Assembly: GCF_008247605.1 (NCBI RefSeq)
Contig: NZ_CP043420.1
Location: 2,604,001-2,668,000 of the forward strand
Direction of reading: 5' to 3'
Source: Kushneria phosphatilytica
GTDB taxonomy: Bacteria; Pseudomonadota; Gammaproteobacteria; Pseudomonadales; Halomonadaceae
DNA: 64,000 nt
Shown here: one piece after another, positions 8,050-17,275 of the stretch
Numbering within the stretch: the first letter of the stretch is position 1
How the letters are laid out: the number at the start of each line of letters is the position of its first letter
Position numbers and translations under genes: made by a program
Notes under the pieces: generated by a model
The model's input: only the letters and a program-made list of their open reading frames with translations
Told to the model about the DNA's origin: nothing
Database searches by the model: none

Positions 8050-9149
8050 CGATCACCTACAAAAATATTATCAAGAAGACTTTCAATCACACATTTTTCG
8101 TTATATGTACTGGCTGTTTTTACAGCATTGCCTGACATAGCCTCAACCTTTTTATTTTCTAGAGAAAGATAACTTTGAACAGCTTTAAGCAAACTCTCTG
8201 GATGACCCGGCTCAAACAAAATCCCATTGTAATTATCTATTAAATAACTTCTTATCCCAGCTATATTACTACCTACAACAGGTAGACCACATGCCATAGC
8301 CTCTATCCCAACTAAACCTAGGCTCTCGCGTTTGCTAGGAAAAATGAAAGCATCTGCCGAGCTATAAAACTCTGACAACTCACAATGATTCATACTAGGA
8401 AAATACCGGACAAAAACATTTTTTTTTGAGTTAGCAGTAGCTATTTTAGAACTCAAAAAAGAAAGTGCTTTTTCACCGCCATTTCCTATTATATCTATTT
8501 TTAGCATTGTACTCCATTCCCCAAGCACCAAGGCATCCAACAGATCAAAAACCCCTTTCTCATGATTTATCCTTCCCACATACAACATCCTTTTCTCATT
8601 TCCATGAGAAATGCCAATTTTATTTTTAAAAATATTTAAATCAACTCCACCAGACGGGCTAATCAAAATTTTTCTTTGCGGCACATCGTATATCTCAACC
8701 AACATTTCTTGTGCGTAATCTTCTGAAGGACAAACCACCAAATTAGAAAGATTCAAAGATTTTCGACATAACCAAAATTTGACCTTTCTTTTAAACCCAG
8801 AAAGATTATCTAGATACAAATCCGAGCCATGGGCATTTAAGACCAAGAATCGCTTTCTAAAAATATTAGCTAAAATTATTGGAACAGATACATGAGAAAT
8901 ATAATGTGCATAAACAACGTCTTCACCACCAACTATATACAAAACAAACGACCTGATGTAAAAGATGATGTAGGAAAATAGCTTCAGAACACCAGACACT
9001 TTCTTTAGACTTACTAAACTGACTTTTACCTTATGCCTTCTTATTCCATCTACTATCCTTTTGACAAAGATTCCATACTCTGGATACTTATCCGAAGGAT
9101 ACATATTGGTTATTACCAAAATCCTTTTTTGAAACTCCACAACTATCAC
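8046..9149 (-). CDS. GT4-family glycosyltransferase
   Basis: This retaining GT-B transferase of 367 residues probably adds a sugar to the lipid-linked repeat unit at the cytoplasmic face. The C-terminal domain carries the GT4 pattern: Tyr-Val-Gly-Arg with a following Glu-Lys-Gly, then a Glu-x7-Glu motif in the segment Glu-Ser-Leu-Gly-Leu-Val-Gly-Ile-Glu-Ala and Gly-Leu-Pro-Val-Val. The N-terminal part has the usual Ser-His and Asn-Ala-His-Gly elements of the acceptor domain. It overlaps wzy by 4 nt and pssD by 4 nt. Donor and acceptor cannot be told from sequence. Confidence 0.85.
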   Translation of the reverse strand: MIVVEFQKRILVITNMYPSDKYPEYGIFVKRIVDGIRRHKVKVSLVSLKKVSGVLKLFSYIIFYIRSFVLYIVGGEDVVYAHYISHVSVPIILANIFRKRFLVLNAHGSDLYLDNLSGFKRKVKFWLCRKSLNLSNLVVCPSEDYAQEMLVEIYDVPQRKILISPSGGVDLNIFKNKIGISHGNEKRMLYVGRINHEKGVFDLLDALVLGEWSTMLKIDIIGNGGEKALSFLSSKIATANSKKNVFVRYFPSMNHCELSEFYSSADAFIFPSKRESLGLVGIEAMACGLPVVGSNIAGIRSYLIDNYNGILFEPGHPESLLKAVQSYLSLENKKVEAMSGNAVKTASTYNEKCVIESLLDNIFVGDR

Positions 9150-10366
9150 CTTAGCCGATAGAACAAAAAAGCCAGATATGGTGAAGCCACACCTGATGTA
9201 AGAAAGTGGCCGGAAGTATTACTCATAAACACTACAACGAGAAAAGCCAAAAATTTGTATATCGAAACTTTGCCCTCCCTTATTCCTGAGCTGCTACCCA
9301 ATCTAAAAATCCCGAATAAATAAACAACAAACAAAGGTACTCCCAACAACAAAACCAAATCTGGAAAATCTATCTCTGACCTGTACAATGAGACAGGATA
9401 GCCTCCTAATAACAAATAGAGATAATTACTAGGCAAGATATCTCTTATTATATGCTCCAACTTCTGGTCCCTATTCGACAACATCAGAGATATCAAGTTT
9501 TGATTGTTATAATTCTCAAACTGAATTCGAAAATAGTCAAAGCTGGAATTGATCGATTCACGGAAAGAAGAATTTAGAAAGTATAACAATAAGGCAAAAA
9601 CTCCCATCAAGAAAGATAAAACAAAGCATAGCCCTAAAGCTTTCATGATCCCTTTTTTGGAGGTAAAATATACAAAACAACAAAGTAATAAGCCAATGAT
9701 AGCAGCTTTAGTTCCTAACAAAAGAGTCGCAGCCGCACCTATTAATAGCCAACTCCATTTCTTATACCCCCCGTTGCCTAAATAAATTTTATAGAATCCA
9801 AGCAACACTCCCGTTATAAATAGGGCAGATGCTTCATTCTGAGCCCATACTACACCTTTATAACCTGCTCTCCCTGAGCTCACAGGATAACTACGGAAAA
9901 GATCAATAGAAAATATTGCTCCTACGAGAACAAAAACAAAATAAGTCAACAAACTACACATTATTACTTTTTCGAGAAGCAATTCTTTATCAGGACTCAA
10001 CTCTTCTTGGAAAAATTTATAAAATAAAAACAAGCCGAAAACTTTTATCAGCATATTCATACTTTGCAGGAAAGCACCAGTATCATATAACCCTACTCCA
10101 ACCCAAATGAGTGAAGAAGCAACTGGCAGACCAAAAAGCAAAAACAAAAATAATTCTTTTGTTTTTAACCTACAACCATAGCCCACAAAGATAAGAGCAC
10201 AAAAATAGACAACCCCCCTCAGAATCAAAGAGACTCGCGAATAAGAATAATCGTTATTATGCAAATATACAGAAACGAAGTCCGCTATCGGCATAAAAAG
10301 AAATCCGACAGCAATAACCCAAAAAAACCATCCTTTGCCTCGAACTCTCTCCAAAGGGTATTGCAT
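9146..10366 (-). CDS. Wzy-like polysaccharide polymerase (O-antigen polymerase-like)
   Basis: This 406-residue protein with about eleven hydrophobic segments and a large loop at about 260-315 is the usual architecture of Wzy polymerases, which join repeat units on undecaprenyl diphosphate in the periplasm. Wzy proteins are poorly conserved, so the call rests on topology, size and position: between the flippase-side genes and a GT in an operon with wzz. It begins 3 nt before the asparagine-synthase-like gene's stop region (stop at 10370) and overlaps the GT4 gene by 4 nt. Strongly AT-rich. Confidence 0.7.
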   Translation of the reverse strand: MQYPLERVRGKGWFFWVIAVGFLFMPIADFVSVYLHNNDYSYSRVSLILRGVVYFCALIFVGYGCRLKTKELFLFLLFGLPVASSLIWVGVGLYDTGAFLQSMNMLIKVFGLFLFYKFFQEELSPDKELLLEKVIMCSLLTYFVFVLVGAIFSIDLFRSYPVSSGRAGYKGVVWAQNEASALFITGVLLGFYKIYLGNGGYKKWSWLLIGAAATLLLGTKAAIIGLLLCCFVYFTSKKGIMKALGLCFVLSFLMGVFALLLYFLNSSFRESINSSFDYFRIQFENYNNQNLISLMLSNRDQKLEHIIRDILPSNYLYLLLGGYPVSLYRSEIDFPDLVLLLGVPLFVVYLFGIFRLGSSSGIREGKVSIYKFLAFLVVVFMSNTSGHFLTSGVASPYLAFLFYRLR

Positions 10367-10369
10367 ATT

Positions 10370-11890
10370 TCACTCACCCCTTATGTTTTCTTTGGTATAA
10401 TTGAAAAAACAAGGTATGTAATTATTTGCTATTCTACCCAAAAACTTTAGCTTCGACATGTAAACGGGCGGAGTATAGCAATTTACAAAATTCTCTGACC
10501 TTAGTTTTTTTACTTTCCCATATTTTTTCTCATCAACTTCTTTCCATAACTTCACGAAAGAAACCTCACGACCAACCTCTTTAGGGTCGAGGTGAAAGAA
10601 AAAAGTAAAAACAGCCGGGTTAAACATAAGAGGAACAACGGTATTAAAAATGGCGTTCAGTGTATTTCCACCGAATATCGCATGCCTACCGCCTCTTCCA
10701 TAAAAACACTCATAATAAGAAACCTTATGAAGTGGCGCCAATTTCAAGCTGCCGGTTCTTCTTGAATAATCAGACCATATAGTTTCAAAATCTTTATCAT
10801 CAAGATCTTTGAGTCTATCTTTCAGCAGTGAAGACTCAGACTGATATGAAACAAGACTGGGGAAGAATTTTTTAAATTCCGCACCGACACCTTTGCCGAA
10901 CAAAAAAGTGCCCCGCTGCAACACATCACCCAGATATCCATCCAAACATACATGAGTATCTGAAATATGCTTAAAGGCTTCACCATAAGCACTTACAAGA
11001 TTGATATTTGTTTTACCTGCCCCGCAAACAAAGTAATCGTACAACTTATCCTTTTCTTCCATTTTATTACTCAAGAAGCGAAAGCTATAATGATACAGTC
11101 CAAGCTCTTTTGCGATCGTTCGTCCAGCTTTGATATCAAATGCATTTTCGGGACCCCATGTGTAAGATTTAGCTGCATCACCTACAATAGCAATTAGGCG
11201 TGAATCAAATCCTGAAGATATAGGCACATGTTTTTCTTTTTTATCCCAAAAACCACTAATATAATTCATGTAATCGATGGCTTGACGATAAGAGTGCACG
11301 TATGCGGTATTTTTATTGCTTATCACCACCTCTTCACTTCTTGTCTCTCCGCTACTAAAGAGTAAATCTCCAGAGCACAGCCTTTTTACACTACTATCCA
11401 GACACTCTACTCCCGGAATATAGTTTATTTTTTCCAGCAACCTGTTATTCTTTTTATCTCTTTCTTTAACAAGTCTTTTGGCTGAAGCAGAAACAACGAC
11501 ATTACCGTTATCTATCTTATAATAACTGGAAGACAATCCCATTGGATCAGAAAAGACTACATATCTGTTATCAGCTTTGGAGAGATAAAAGGCTGTGAAG
11601 ACGCCATGTTCAATAGACCTAATAACATTGTGGGGCTCATTCTTTTTCAGCTCTTCCAAGAGAGCTTCGAGATCATTCTTTTTTCCATTCAGAATAAACC
11701 ATCCTGCCACTCCTACAATATTATCCTCTGTTTCTAATATAGGTTCACAACTCCACTCTCTGGGATCATAAAAAACTTTGAACACAATTTCATCAACCGA
11801 AACGTTTACCTCTTTACTTGTCTTTATTTTATTGAGGACGAAGTCATCAATTTCCGCATCCGATTCCACATTAATATACAGTGCGTGCAT
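10370..11890 (-). CDS. asparagine-synthase-like protein lacking the glutaminase cysteine
   Basis: This 506-residue protein has the AsnB layout. An N-terminal Ntn-hydrolase-like domain (about 55-145, with Asp-Pro-x-Gly-Leu and a terminal Val-Ser-Ala-Ser) precedes a PP-loop ATP pyrophosphatase domain whose motif Ser-Ser-Gly-Phe-Asp-Ser lies at 225-230. True glutamine-dependent synthetases start Met-Cys-Gly after processing; this one starts Met-His-Ala and has no cysteine near the N-terminus, so glutamine hydrolysis is not expected. In polysaccharide loci such proteins are thought to amidate a uronic acid or another carboxylated sugar; that role is inference. A GGAG site lies 7 nt before the ATG at 11890, which overlaps the wzx end by 20 nt. 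AT-rich. Confidence 0.75.
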   Translation of the reverse strand: MHALYINVESDAEIDDFVLNKIKTSKEVNVSVDEIVFKVFYDPREWSCEPILETEDNIVGVAGWFILNGKKNDLEALLEELKKNEPHNVIRSIEHGVFTAFYLSKADNRYVVFSDPMGLSSSYYKIDNGNVVVSASAKRLVKERDKKNNRLLEKINYIPGVECLDSSVKRLCSGDLLFSSGETRSEEVVISNKNTAYVHSYRQAIDYMNYISGFWDKKEKHVPISSGFDSRLIAIVGDAAKSYTWGPENAFDIKAGRTIAKELGLYHYSFRFLSNKMEEKDKLYDYFVCGAGKTNINLVSAYGEAFKHISDTHVCLDGYLGDVLQRGTFLFGKGVGAEFKKFFPSLVSYQSESSLLKDRLKDLDDKDFETIWSDYSRRTGSLKLAPLHKVSYYECFYGRGGRHAIFGGNTLNAIFNTVVPLMFNPAVFTFFFHLDPKEVGREVSFVKLWKEVDEKKYGKVKKLRSENFVNCYTPPVYMSKLKFLGRIANNYIPCFFNYTKENIRGE

Positions 11891-13016
11891 TCAAAATCTC
11901 CCAAACCTGCTTTTTTACATAGAAAAATCTGGCAATATAGAAAACCAAGTAAACAAGGAGACAGAGAAGCATGCCCGTATCTACGCCCCCTCCTATGTAT
12001 AAGACAAGATAATATGCCATTACAGCTATAGTTATGCCCAATGCATTTATTGACAGGAGTTCTTTTGACTTCCCATAAAGTCCGGCTATATGCATATAAA
12101 TCAAAGATATTTGACCCACGAAAAGGTAAAAACATATAAGGGAAAAGGCAGCAAGCCGTTCTATTCCTATTCCTTCCTCAGAAAATACATTAAAATAACT
12201 CCATACAACCAATAAGGCACTAACCATAGCCAGAAAAGAAATCAATACTATTGTTTTCTGCGCGAACAAAACATTAGAGGTATTGGCTGATGTAATCTCT
12301 TTCAACTTATAATTGAAATATGCTCTAGGAAAAAGCAGGGTTACACTAGCCAGTGAAACAACGAGTGTATAGAGCCCCTCTCCATGTCCTTCTCCCGAAG
12401 ATATCAAAAGAGGAATAAGGAAAACGAAGCCAGAACTTAAAAGGTTTATTCCACCTATACCCAAACCTTCCCAATAGGCTCCATCATCATTTTTGGAAAA
12501 CTTGTATTTGGACCCACTTGCTATAGCGCCAAAGAAATAAAAAAAACTGAGTGCCGCGAAATAAAAAATTGCCCACATAATGCCAAAACCAAATAATAGT
12601 AAAACCAGGAAGCCTGAGTACAATATTGCTTCAAACAACAAGGAAAAATATATTTTTTTCCTGTAGAAGATATAATTTCTTGCATAAAGATATAAGGCGT
12701 ACCCGAGAGACATTAACAGCGCCTGCCATCTAATGGCACTGCTCAACCACATCAGAGATAACAATGATACTATTATATACGTCCCTGCTGAATAGAATAT
12801 TTGGTTTCCTGCAGATTGGTTATTTGTTTCCTTCTTTATTGCTGTAACCGAAAACCCCAAGGAAACCAAAAGAGAAGATAGTTGAGCATAATTCCATGCA
12901 ATAGCCAAATCAGATAGGCTTTCGGCTTTTATAAAAAAGCTTCCAAGCATAAAGACACATAATCTGCCAACACCGGGGCTACTTGTTACAACCAACCATA
13001 TGAGCTTATTTGTCAT
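11871..13016 (-). CDS. Wzx-like polysaccharide flippase
   Basis: This 381-residue polytopic protein has about eleven to twelve hydrophobic segments and few charged residues, the profile of the MOP/PST superfamily members that flip lipid-linked repeat units across the inner membrane. It is slightly shorter than typical Wzx (about 400-480). The call rests on topology and context: first gene of an operon with wzy, wzz and an initiating transferase. Its start is 113 nt downstream of an ops-like element, and it overlaps the next gene by 20 nt. Codon use is AT-rich. Confidence 0.68.
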   Translation of the reverse strand: MTNKLIWLVVTSSPGVGRLCVFMLGSFFIKAESLSDLAIAWNYAQLSSLLVSLGFSVTAIKKETNNQSAGNQIFYSAGTYIIVSLLSLMWLSSAIRWQALLMSLGYALYLYARNYIFYRKKIYFSLLFEAILYSGFLVLLLFGFGIMWAIFYFAALSFFYFFGAIASGSKYKFSKNDDGAYWEGLGIGGINLLSSGFVFLIPLLISSGEGHGEGLYTLVVSLASVTLLFPRAYFNYKLKEITSANTSNVLFAQKTIVLISFLAMVSALLVVWSYFNVFSEEGIGIERLAAFSLICFYLFVGQISLIYMHIAGLYGKSKELLSINALGITIAVMAYYLVLYIGGGVDTGMLLCLLVYLVFYIARFFYVKKQVWEILNARTVY

Positions 13017-13424
13017 TTAGCCTTACCACAATTTCCCATCTCAATTTATCGAGTCTTATTACAACTATCCGAATGTCTTCTTAGCCAGCTTGAGATGGCA
13101 GAAATAAGTGAATGATTATGATATACGGACATGCTACCGCCCGGGAATTGGTTCCGGGCTATTTCCAGACCCTGATTGCTGCTTCCAGACACACACTTGC
13201 CTTGCTCAAGAAGCGTGTCTGTTGAAATACCCATTCCTCGACATGAGATTCTACGCAACTGACCTACTGAAGGACCAGCATTCAGAAGCACATCAATCAG
13301 CCCTACCCCTGGATTTTTTCCTTTCGCAATAGGTAATTAGACTTTGATACGTACCAGAAAGATACCCTTGGAGACATCAGGTATTAGCTAAAGGGGTCCC
13401 ATATGCCTAATAACTATCAACATT
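13017..13424 (-). other. untranslated leader of the polysaccharide operon
   Basis: No gene is supported in this 408-nt interval. It holds the ops-like element at 13130-13141 with an adjoining hairpin, and presumably the operon promoter further upstream, which I could not place with confidence. The AT content rises sharply at the wzx end, marking the right boundary of the cassette. Confidence 0.5.
13130..13141 (-). promoter_or_regulatory. ops-like RfaH recruitment element
   Basis: On the minus strand the sequence is GGCGGTAGCATG, which differs from the enterobacterial ops core GGCGGTAGCGTG at one position. It lies in the transcribed leader, 113 nt before the first codon of wzx, the position expected for ops. 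A stem GCCCGGGAA/TTCC-GGGC (13139-13147 and 13152-13159) with one unpaired base directly precedes and partly overlaps it in the direction of transcription. The inferred role is that RfaH joins the elongation complex here and suppresses termination through the long AT-rich operon. rfaH itself is not in the window. Confidence 0.75.
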
Positions 13425-13454
13425 AAAAAAGCCATACCTCAAAGGCATGGCTTT
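13425..13454 (-). terminator. intrinsic terminator of glyA
   Basis: An 8-bp stem GCCATACC/GGCATGGC (13431-13438 and 13444-13451, one G-U pair) with loop TCAAA is followed on the minus strand by six U. It lies about 25 nt past the glyA stop, separating glyA from the polysaccharide leader. Confidence 0.88.
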
Positions 13455-13476
13455 CGAAACATCTTGCAGAATTGCT

Positions 13477-14739
13477 TCAGGAATACACCGGCAACCGCTT
13501 GCAGATCGCCTCGACCTGCTCCTGCACCTGCTGCTCAGCCACACTGCTGTCACCCTGCTGCATGGCATCGAGGATATCGCAGATCCAGCCGGCGAGATCA
13601 CGACATTCGGCTTCACTGAAGCCGCGCGTGGTGACGGCCGGCGTGCCAATGCGTAGCCCGGAAGTCACAAATGGGCTCTGCGGGTCACCCGGCACCGCAT
13701 TCTTGTTAACGGTGATGTGCGCCCGGCCCAGTGCGGCGTCTGCGTCCTTGCCAGTCAGGCCCTGTTTGACCAGCGAGAGCAGAAAGAGGTGATCCTCTGT
13801 ACCACCGGAGACCACGTCGTAGCCGCGCTCGATGAACACACCTGCCATCGCCTTGGCATTTTTGACCACCTGCTGCTGATACTCGCGGAAGGCGGGCTCC
13901 AGTGCTTCCTTGAAGCAGACGGCCTTGGCAGCAATCACGTGCATCAGCGGGCCGCCCTGCTGCCCCGGGAATACGGCCGAGTTGAGCTTCTTGTAGAGGC
14001 TCTCATCGCCATGATTGGAGAGAATCAGGCCGCCACGTGGGCCGCGCAGTGTCTTGTGTGTAGTGGTCGTCACCACATGCGCATGCTCGATCGGGCTGGG
14101 ATAAACGCCAGCAGCGACCAGGCCAGCAATGTGGGCCATATCCACCACGAACCAGGCCCCGATTTCATCGGCAATGCTGCGAAAGCGCGCCCAGTCGATG
14201 ATCTGCGAGTAGGCCGAGAAGCCGGCAATGATCATCTTCGGCTGGTGTTCGCGTGCCAGCTGAGCTACTTCGTCATAATCGATCAGGCCAGCGTCATTCA
14301 GGCCGTACTGCACGGCGTTGTAGTGCTTGCCGGAGAAACTGGGCTTGGCCCCGTGGGTCAGGTGGCCGCCGGCATCGAGGCTCATGCCGAGAATGGTGTC
14401 GCCGGGGGAGACCAGCGCCTGAAAAACCGAGCTGTTGGCCTGCGAGCCGGAGTGCGGCTGCACGTTGACGTAATCGCAGCCGAACAGTTCGCAGGCACGG
14501 TCGATGGCCAGCTTCTCGACCTTGTCGACGTACTGGCAGCCACCGTAGTAGCGCTTATCCGGATAGCCTTCGGCGTATTTGTTGGTCAGCTGGGTGCCCT
14601 GGGCCTGCATCACCCGCGGGCTGGTGTAGTTCTCGGAGGCGATCAGCTCGATGTGCGCCTCCTGACGGGTGTTTTCTTCCTCGATGGCGTGCCAGAGCGT
14701 GTCATCGAAACCGGCAATGGTCATGTCACGGGTGAACAT
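13477..14739 (-). CDS. glyA: serine hydroxymethyltransferase
   Basis: This 420-residue PLP enzyme interconverts serine and tetrahydrofolate with glycine and 5,10-methylene-tetrahydrofolate, the main cytoplasmic source of one-carbon units. The PLP-lysine motif is seen as [12 protein letters not shown] (about 224-235); the N-terminal Ile-Ala-Ser-Glu-Asn-Tyr and Tyr-Ala-Glu-Gly-Tyr-Pro segments are also family signatures. GAGG lies just before the ATG at 14739. It is a single-gene unit with a terminator at 13425-13454. Composition is host-like, so the AT-rich cassette ends before it. Confidence 0.97.
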   Translation of the reverse strand: MFTRDMTIAGFDDTLWHAIEEENTRQEAHIELIASENYTSPRVMQAQGTQLTNKYAEGYPDKRYYGGCQYVDKVEKLAIDRACELFGCDYVNVQPHSGSQANSSVFQALVSPGDTILGMSLDAGGHLTHGAKPSFSGKHYNAVQYGLNDAGLIDYDEVAQLAREHQPKMIIAGFSAYSQIIDWARFRSIADEIGAWFVVDMAHIAGLVAAGVYPSPIEHAHVVTTTTHKTLRGPRGGLILSNHGDESLYKKLNSAVFPGQQGGPLMHVIAAKAVCFKEALEPAFREYQQQVVKNAKAMAGVFIERGYDVVSGGTEDHLFLLSLVKQGLTGKDADAALGRAHITVNKNAVPGDPQSPFVTSGLRIGTPAVTTRGFSEAECRDLAGWICDILDAMQQGDSSVAEQQVQEQVEAICKRLPVYS

Positions 14740-15097
14740 GGGCTAACCTCGGCAACAGGGGGGGAATCGGCACAGCATTGCGCGGTGAGGCCGCACAAGC
14801 GCAATTGAGCGCCATGATACACAAGGCCTTGTGGGGTTTCACATGCACGTACGTCATCGAGTTGTTCAAAAGCGCTCAAGGTAGATGGTATGGCAGTAGT
14901 AAAGATTTTGAGGTATCAACTGCTTGTAAGAAGACTTATTGATGTCCATCCAAAGCAAAATCGTGTCATGCGCATATAACATGGTTACAGGAATCCAACC
15001 AGTTTTTTCAAGCATCAGGGAATAGTCTGTTATATCGTTCGCCGCAGTTTTACCCGATGTCACTGCTTGTACCAGGCGAGATTACCAAGGATTCCAC
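14740..15097. other. divergent intergenic region glyA / O-antigen ligase
   Basis: This 358-nt interval must hold the promoters of both divergent genes. I looked for a glycine or other riboswitch upstream of glyA and for conserved operator palindromes and saw none I can defend. Confidence 0.35.
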
Positions 15098-16510
15098 TTG
15101 ATCAGCGCCCTTCCCCTGCCCTCTCAGCCACACCATCACTCGAAAACCGAGCGCTGGTGTCATTTGATCGGTCTTGTCTCACTGTTCATCTATGCCTTTA
15201 CCTGGCAGCTGAGTCTGGATATTTCGCGCTCCTTCGAGCCGCTGATCATGCTGGTCTATGTCATTGCGCTGTGCGCTCATCCACAGCGGTTACACATGCT
15301 GCGCGATCCGCTCTGGGGCCTGCTGGGCATCTGGGTTGTGCTGCAGTTTGTCACCATTCCGATTGCCAATGCGCTGTTTCCGGATCATGCCGATGCGCAG
15401 ATCAAGGATATGCGCCATCTCTCCAAGGTATTTTTCATTCTGCCGATTGCGTGGCTGCTGGCCGGGCGCACGCGTAATGGGCTGTGGATGCTGAGCCTGC
15501 TGTTTGTCGGCATGCTACTGGGGGGGCTTTTCCTGGGCGAGAGCTGGAGCACGCTGGCGCACTATATTCAGGCAGGCAAACGACCAAGGCTCGGCTTCAA
15601 GAACTGGGAGCATGCCGGCGTCTGTGCTGGCGTGATGATGATTGCGCTGAGCTGTTTTCTGCCACGCTTTCTACGCTGGAGTGGTTCGCTGGATAGCGGG
15701 CTGATGCACTGGGGAACCAGACTGGGCTACACGCTGGCCGTAATACTGGCCGTTACCGGCTGGCTGATCACGCGCACTCGAGCCAGCTGGCTGGGGATCG
15801 TGGTGATTCTGCTCATTGCCCTGATTGGCGTGCTTTGGCTGCTGGGGCGTGGGCATGTGCGTTCGCGGCGCACCCGTTTCGCCATCCTTTATGGGTTTAT
15901 CGGGCTGGCGCTGGTCATGACGGTGATCGGCGCTCTGTTTGGTGATGCCATCATTTCCAGGGTATTTGCCGAGCACCATGTCGTGCTGGAGGTGCTTTCA
16001 GGCGATCTTTCCAATGTGCCCTATTCCAGTATTGGCTTTCGTATTCATGCGTGGCACTACGCCCTGCAACTGATTGCCGAACGCCCCTGGTTCGGCTGGG
16101 GGCCGCAGAGCCATATTCCACTGCTGTTGAGCGCGCCCAATCCAGAGCTAAAGGCACAGGCCGTTAGCGAAAACCTGACCCACTTTCATAACAGCTATAT
16201 CACCCTGCTGGTCGGTAACGGTGTGCTCGGTTTTGCCATGTTCGTGGCGATAGCCGGCGTGGTGGGCCGTGCGGCCTGGCAGAGCTGGCGCCAGGGCGCT
16301 ATGCCCAATGATGTCATGATCTTCCTCAGCCTGTTTTTCATCTTCTGGGTGATCGTCAATTGCTTCGAGAGTTATGTCGGGTACCGCACCGGTATCTATC
16401 TGGATGGGTTGATTGGCGGGCTGGCCTACAGCTATGCGATGCGTCTCCGGCTGGAAGGCATGAACAAGGCAACGAGCAAAACCGGAAAAATCACAAGAGA
16501 AAACGGTTAA
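15098..16510 (+). CDS. O-antigen ligase-like membrane protein (WaaL/Wzy_C family)
   Basis: This 470-residue protein has about eleven transmembrane segments and a large periplasmic loop at about 285-350. The loop holds Arg-Ile-His-Ala-Trp near 312, Gly-Trp-Gly-Pro near 336 and His-Phe-His-Asn near 364, typical of the Wzy_C/WaaL family that transfers polymer from undecaprenyl diphosphate to lipid A-core. The start is TTG at 15098, 6 nt after an AAGGA site; the first in-frame ATG would delete the first membrane helix. It lies on the opposite strand, across glyA from wzx/wzy, so it is probably the ligase for the polymer made by that operon. A second polymerase is the alternative. Confidence 0.8.
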   Translation: MISALPLPSQPHHHSKTERWCHLIGLVSLFIYAFTWQLSLDISRSFEPLIMLVYVIALCAHPQRLHMLRDPLWGLLGIWVVLQFVTIPIANALFPDHADAQIKDMRHLSKVFFILPIAWLLAGRTRNGLWMLSLLFVGMLLGGLFLGESWSTLAHYIQAGKRPRLGFKNWEHAGVCAGVMMIALSCFLPRFLRWSGSLDSGLMHWGTRLGYTLAVILAVTGWLITRTRASWLGIVVILLIALIGVLWLLGRGHVRSRRTRFAILYGFIGLALVMTVIGALFGDAIISRVFAEHHVVLEVLSGDLSNVPYSSIGFRIHAWHYALQLIAERPWFGWGPQSHIPLLLSAPNPELKAQAVSENLTHFHNSYITLLVGNGVLGFAMFVAIAGVVGRAAWQSWRQGAMPNDVMIFLSLFFIFWVIVNCFESYVGYRTGIYLDGLIGGLAYSYAMRLRLEGMNKATSKTGKITRENG

Positions 16511-16577
16511 TCACCCATTTTGGGTTAAGCAACCTCTGATAAGCTGCGTCGCTTTGTGAATCAGTGGCGCAGTATCA

Positions 16578-17258
16578 GTGACAACCGCGAAACATCGACT
16601 CGATATAGATGGAGTACTTTGTATCAGCCTGCAGGAGCGCTCGGATCGTCGGGCGCTGATTCAGCAGGAGTTTGCCGGATTCGATCACGAGATCGAGTTC
16701 GTGAAGGTCAGGCGGGATGAACAAAACCCGGTACGGGGCTGTTACCTGTCTCATCAGCGCTGTGCGGCCCTGGCTCTGGAACGCGGCTGGCAGCGAGTAC
16801 TGATTCTCGAGGATGATGCCACCTTTCTACCCCCCACCCCGCGACAGATCCAACGGCTTAACCGGTTTTTGCGCGTTCGCCGCCCGGAGATCTGCTATCT
16901 CGGTGGCATGCTGGGCCGCATGTGGAGAATTCCATGGCCCGGTGTAGTCCGTGCCCGATTGAAGGGTACGCAAGCCTATATTCTTTCTTCTCGCGGCTGC
17001 CGACGACTGCTTGGGCATGAGTGGTATGGCAAGGCCATTGATGGCCACTACTGCCGCCATTTTCGTGCTTACGCCACCTATCCCATGATTTCCATGCAGC
17101 AACCGGAATCGGCGGCGAGCAGTGACATCATGGCCTATCGCCTAGAGCGGCGGGCCGCAACGCGCTGCAAGGATGAGGATTACTGGGCGACCAATTACGC
17201 CAGGCAGGCGAGCAACCTGCGAAAGCACTGGGCCAGAACGCTGTTGATGCGGTTCTGA
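16578..17258 (+). CDS. glycosyltransferase family 25 (LPS-type)
   Basis: This 226-residue GT25 protein transfers a hexose, usually galactose, to lipooligosaccharide core in characterised members. It shows the family opening (Ile-Ser-Leu-x-x-Arg-x-Asp-Arg-Arg, about 16-25), a Gly-Cys-x-x-Ser-His segment near 54-60 and the metal/donor-binding Leu-Glu-Asp-Asp-Ala near 76. Start is a GTG at 16578 without a clear ribosome binding site; no ATG fits better. It follows the O-antigen ligase by 67 nt, and the pair probably acts on the LPS outer region. REP-like repeats follow. Confidence 0.83.
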   Translation: MTTAKHRLDIDGVLCISLQERSDRRALIQQEFAGFDHEIEFVKVRRDEQNPVRGCYLSHQRCAALALERGWQRVLILEDDATFLPPTPRQIQRLNRFLRVRRPEICYLGGMLGRMWRIPWPGVVRARLKGTQAYILSSRGCRRLLGHEWYGKAIDGHYCRHFRAYATYPMISMQQPESAASSDIMAYRLERRAATRCKDEDYWATNYARQASNLRKHWARTLLMRF

Positions 17259-17275
17259 GCGCCGGACAAAACCTG

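Noticed and set aside
13046..13332. Short frames on both strands in the polysaccharide leader
   Set aside because: They overlap the ops element and hairpin, have no ribosome binding site and no similarity to leader peptides.
13717..14808. A 363-codon plus-strand frame opposite glyA
   Set aside because: An antisense shadow of a well-conserved gene with no domain pattern.
14740..15097. Possible glycine riboswitch upstream of glyA
   Set aside because: No tandem aptamer consensus was found in the leader.
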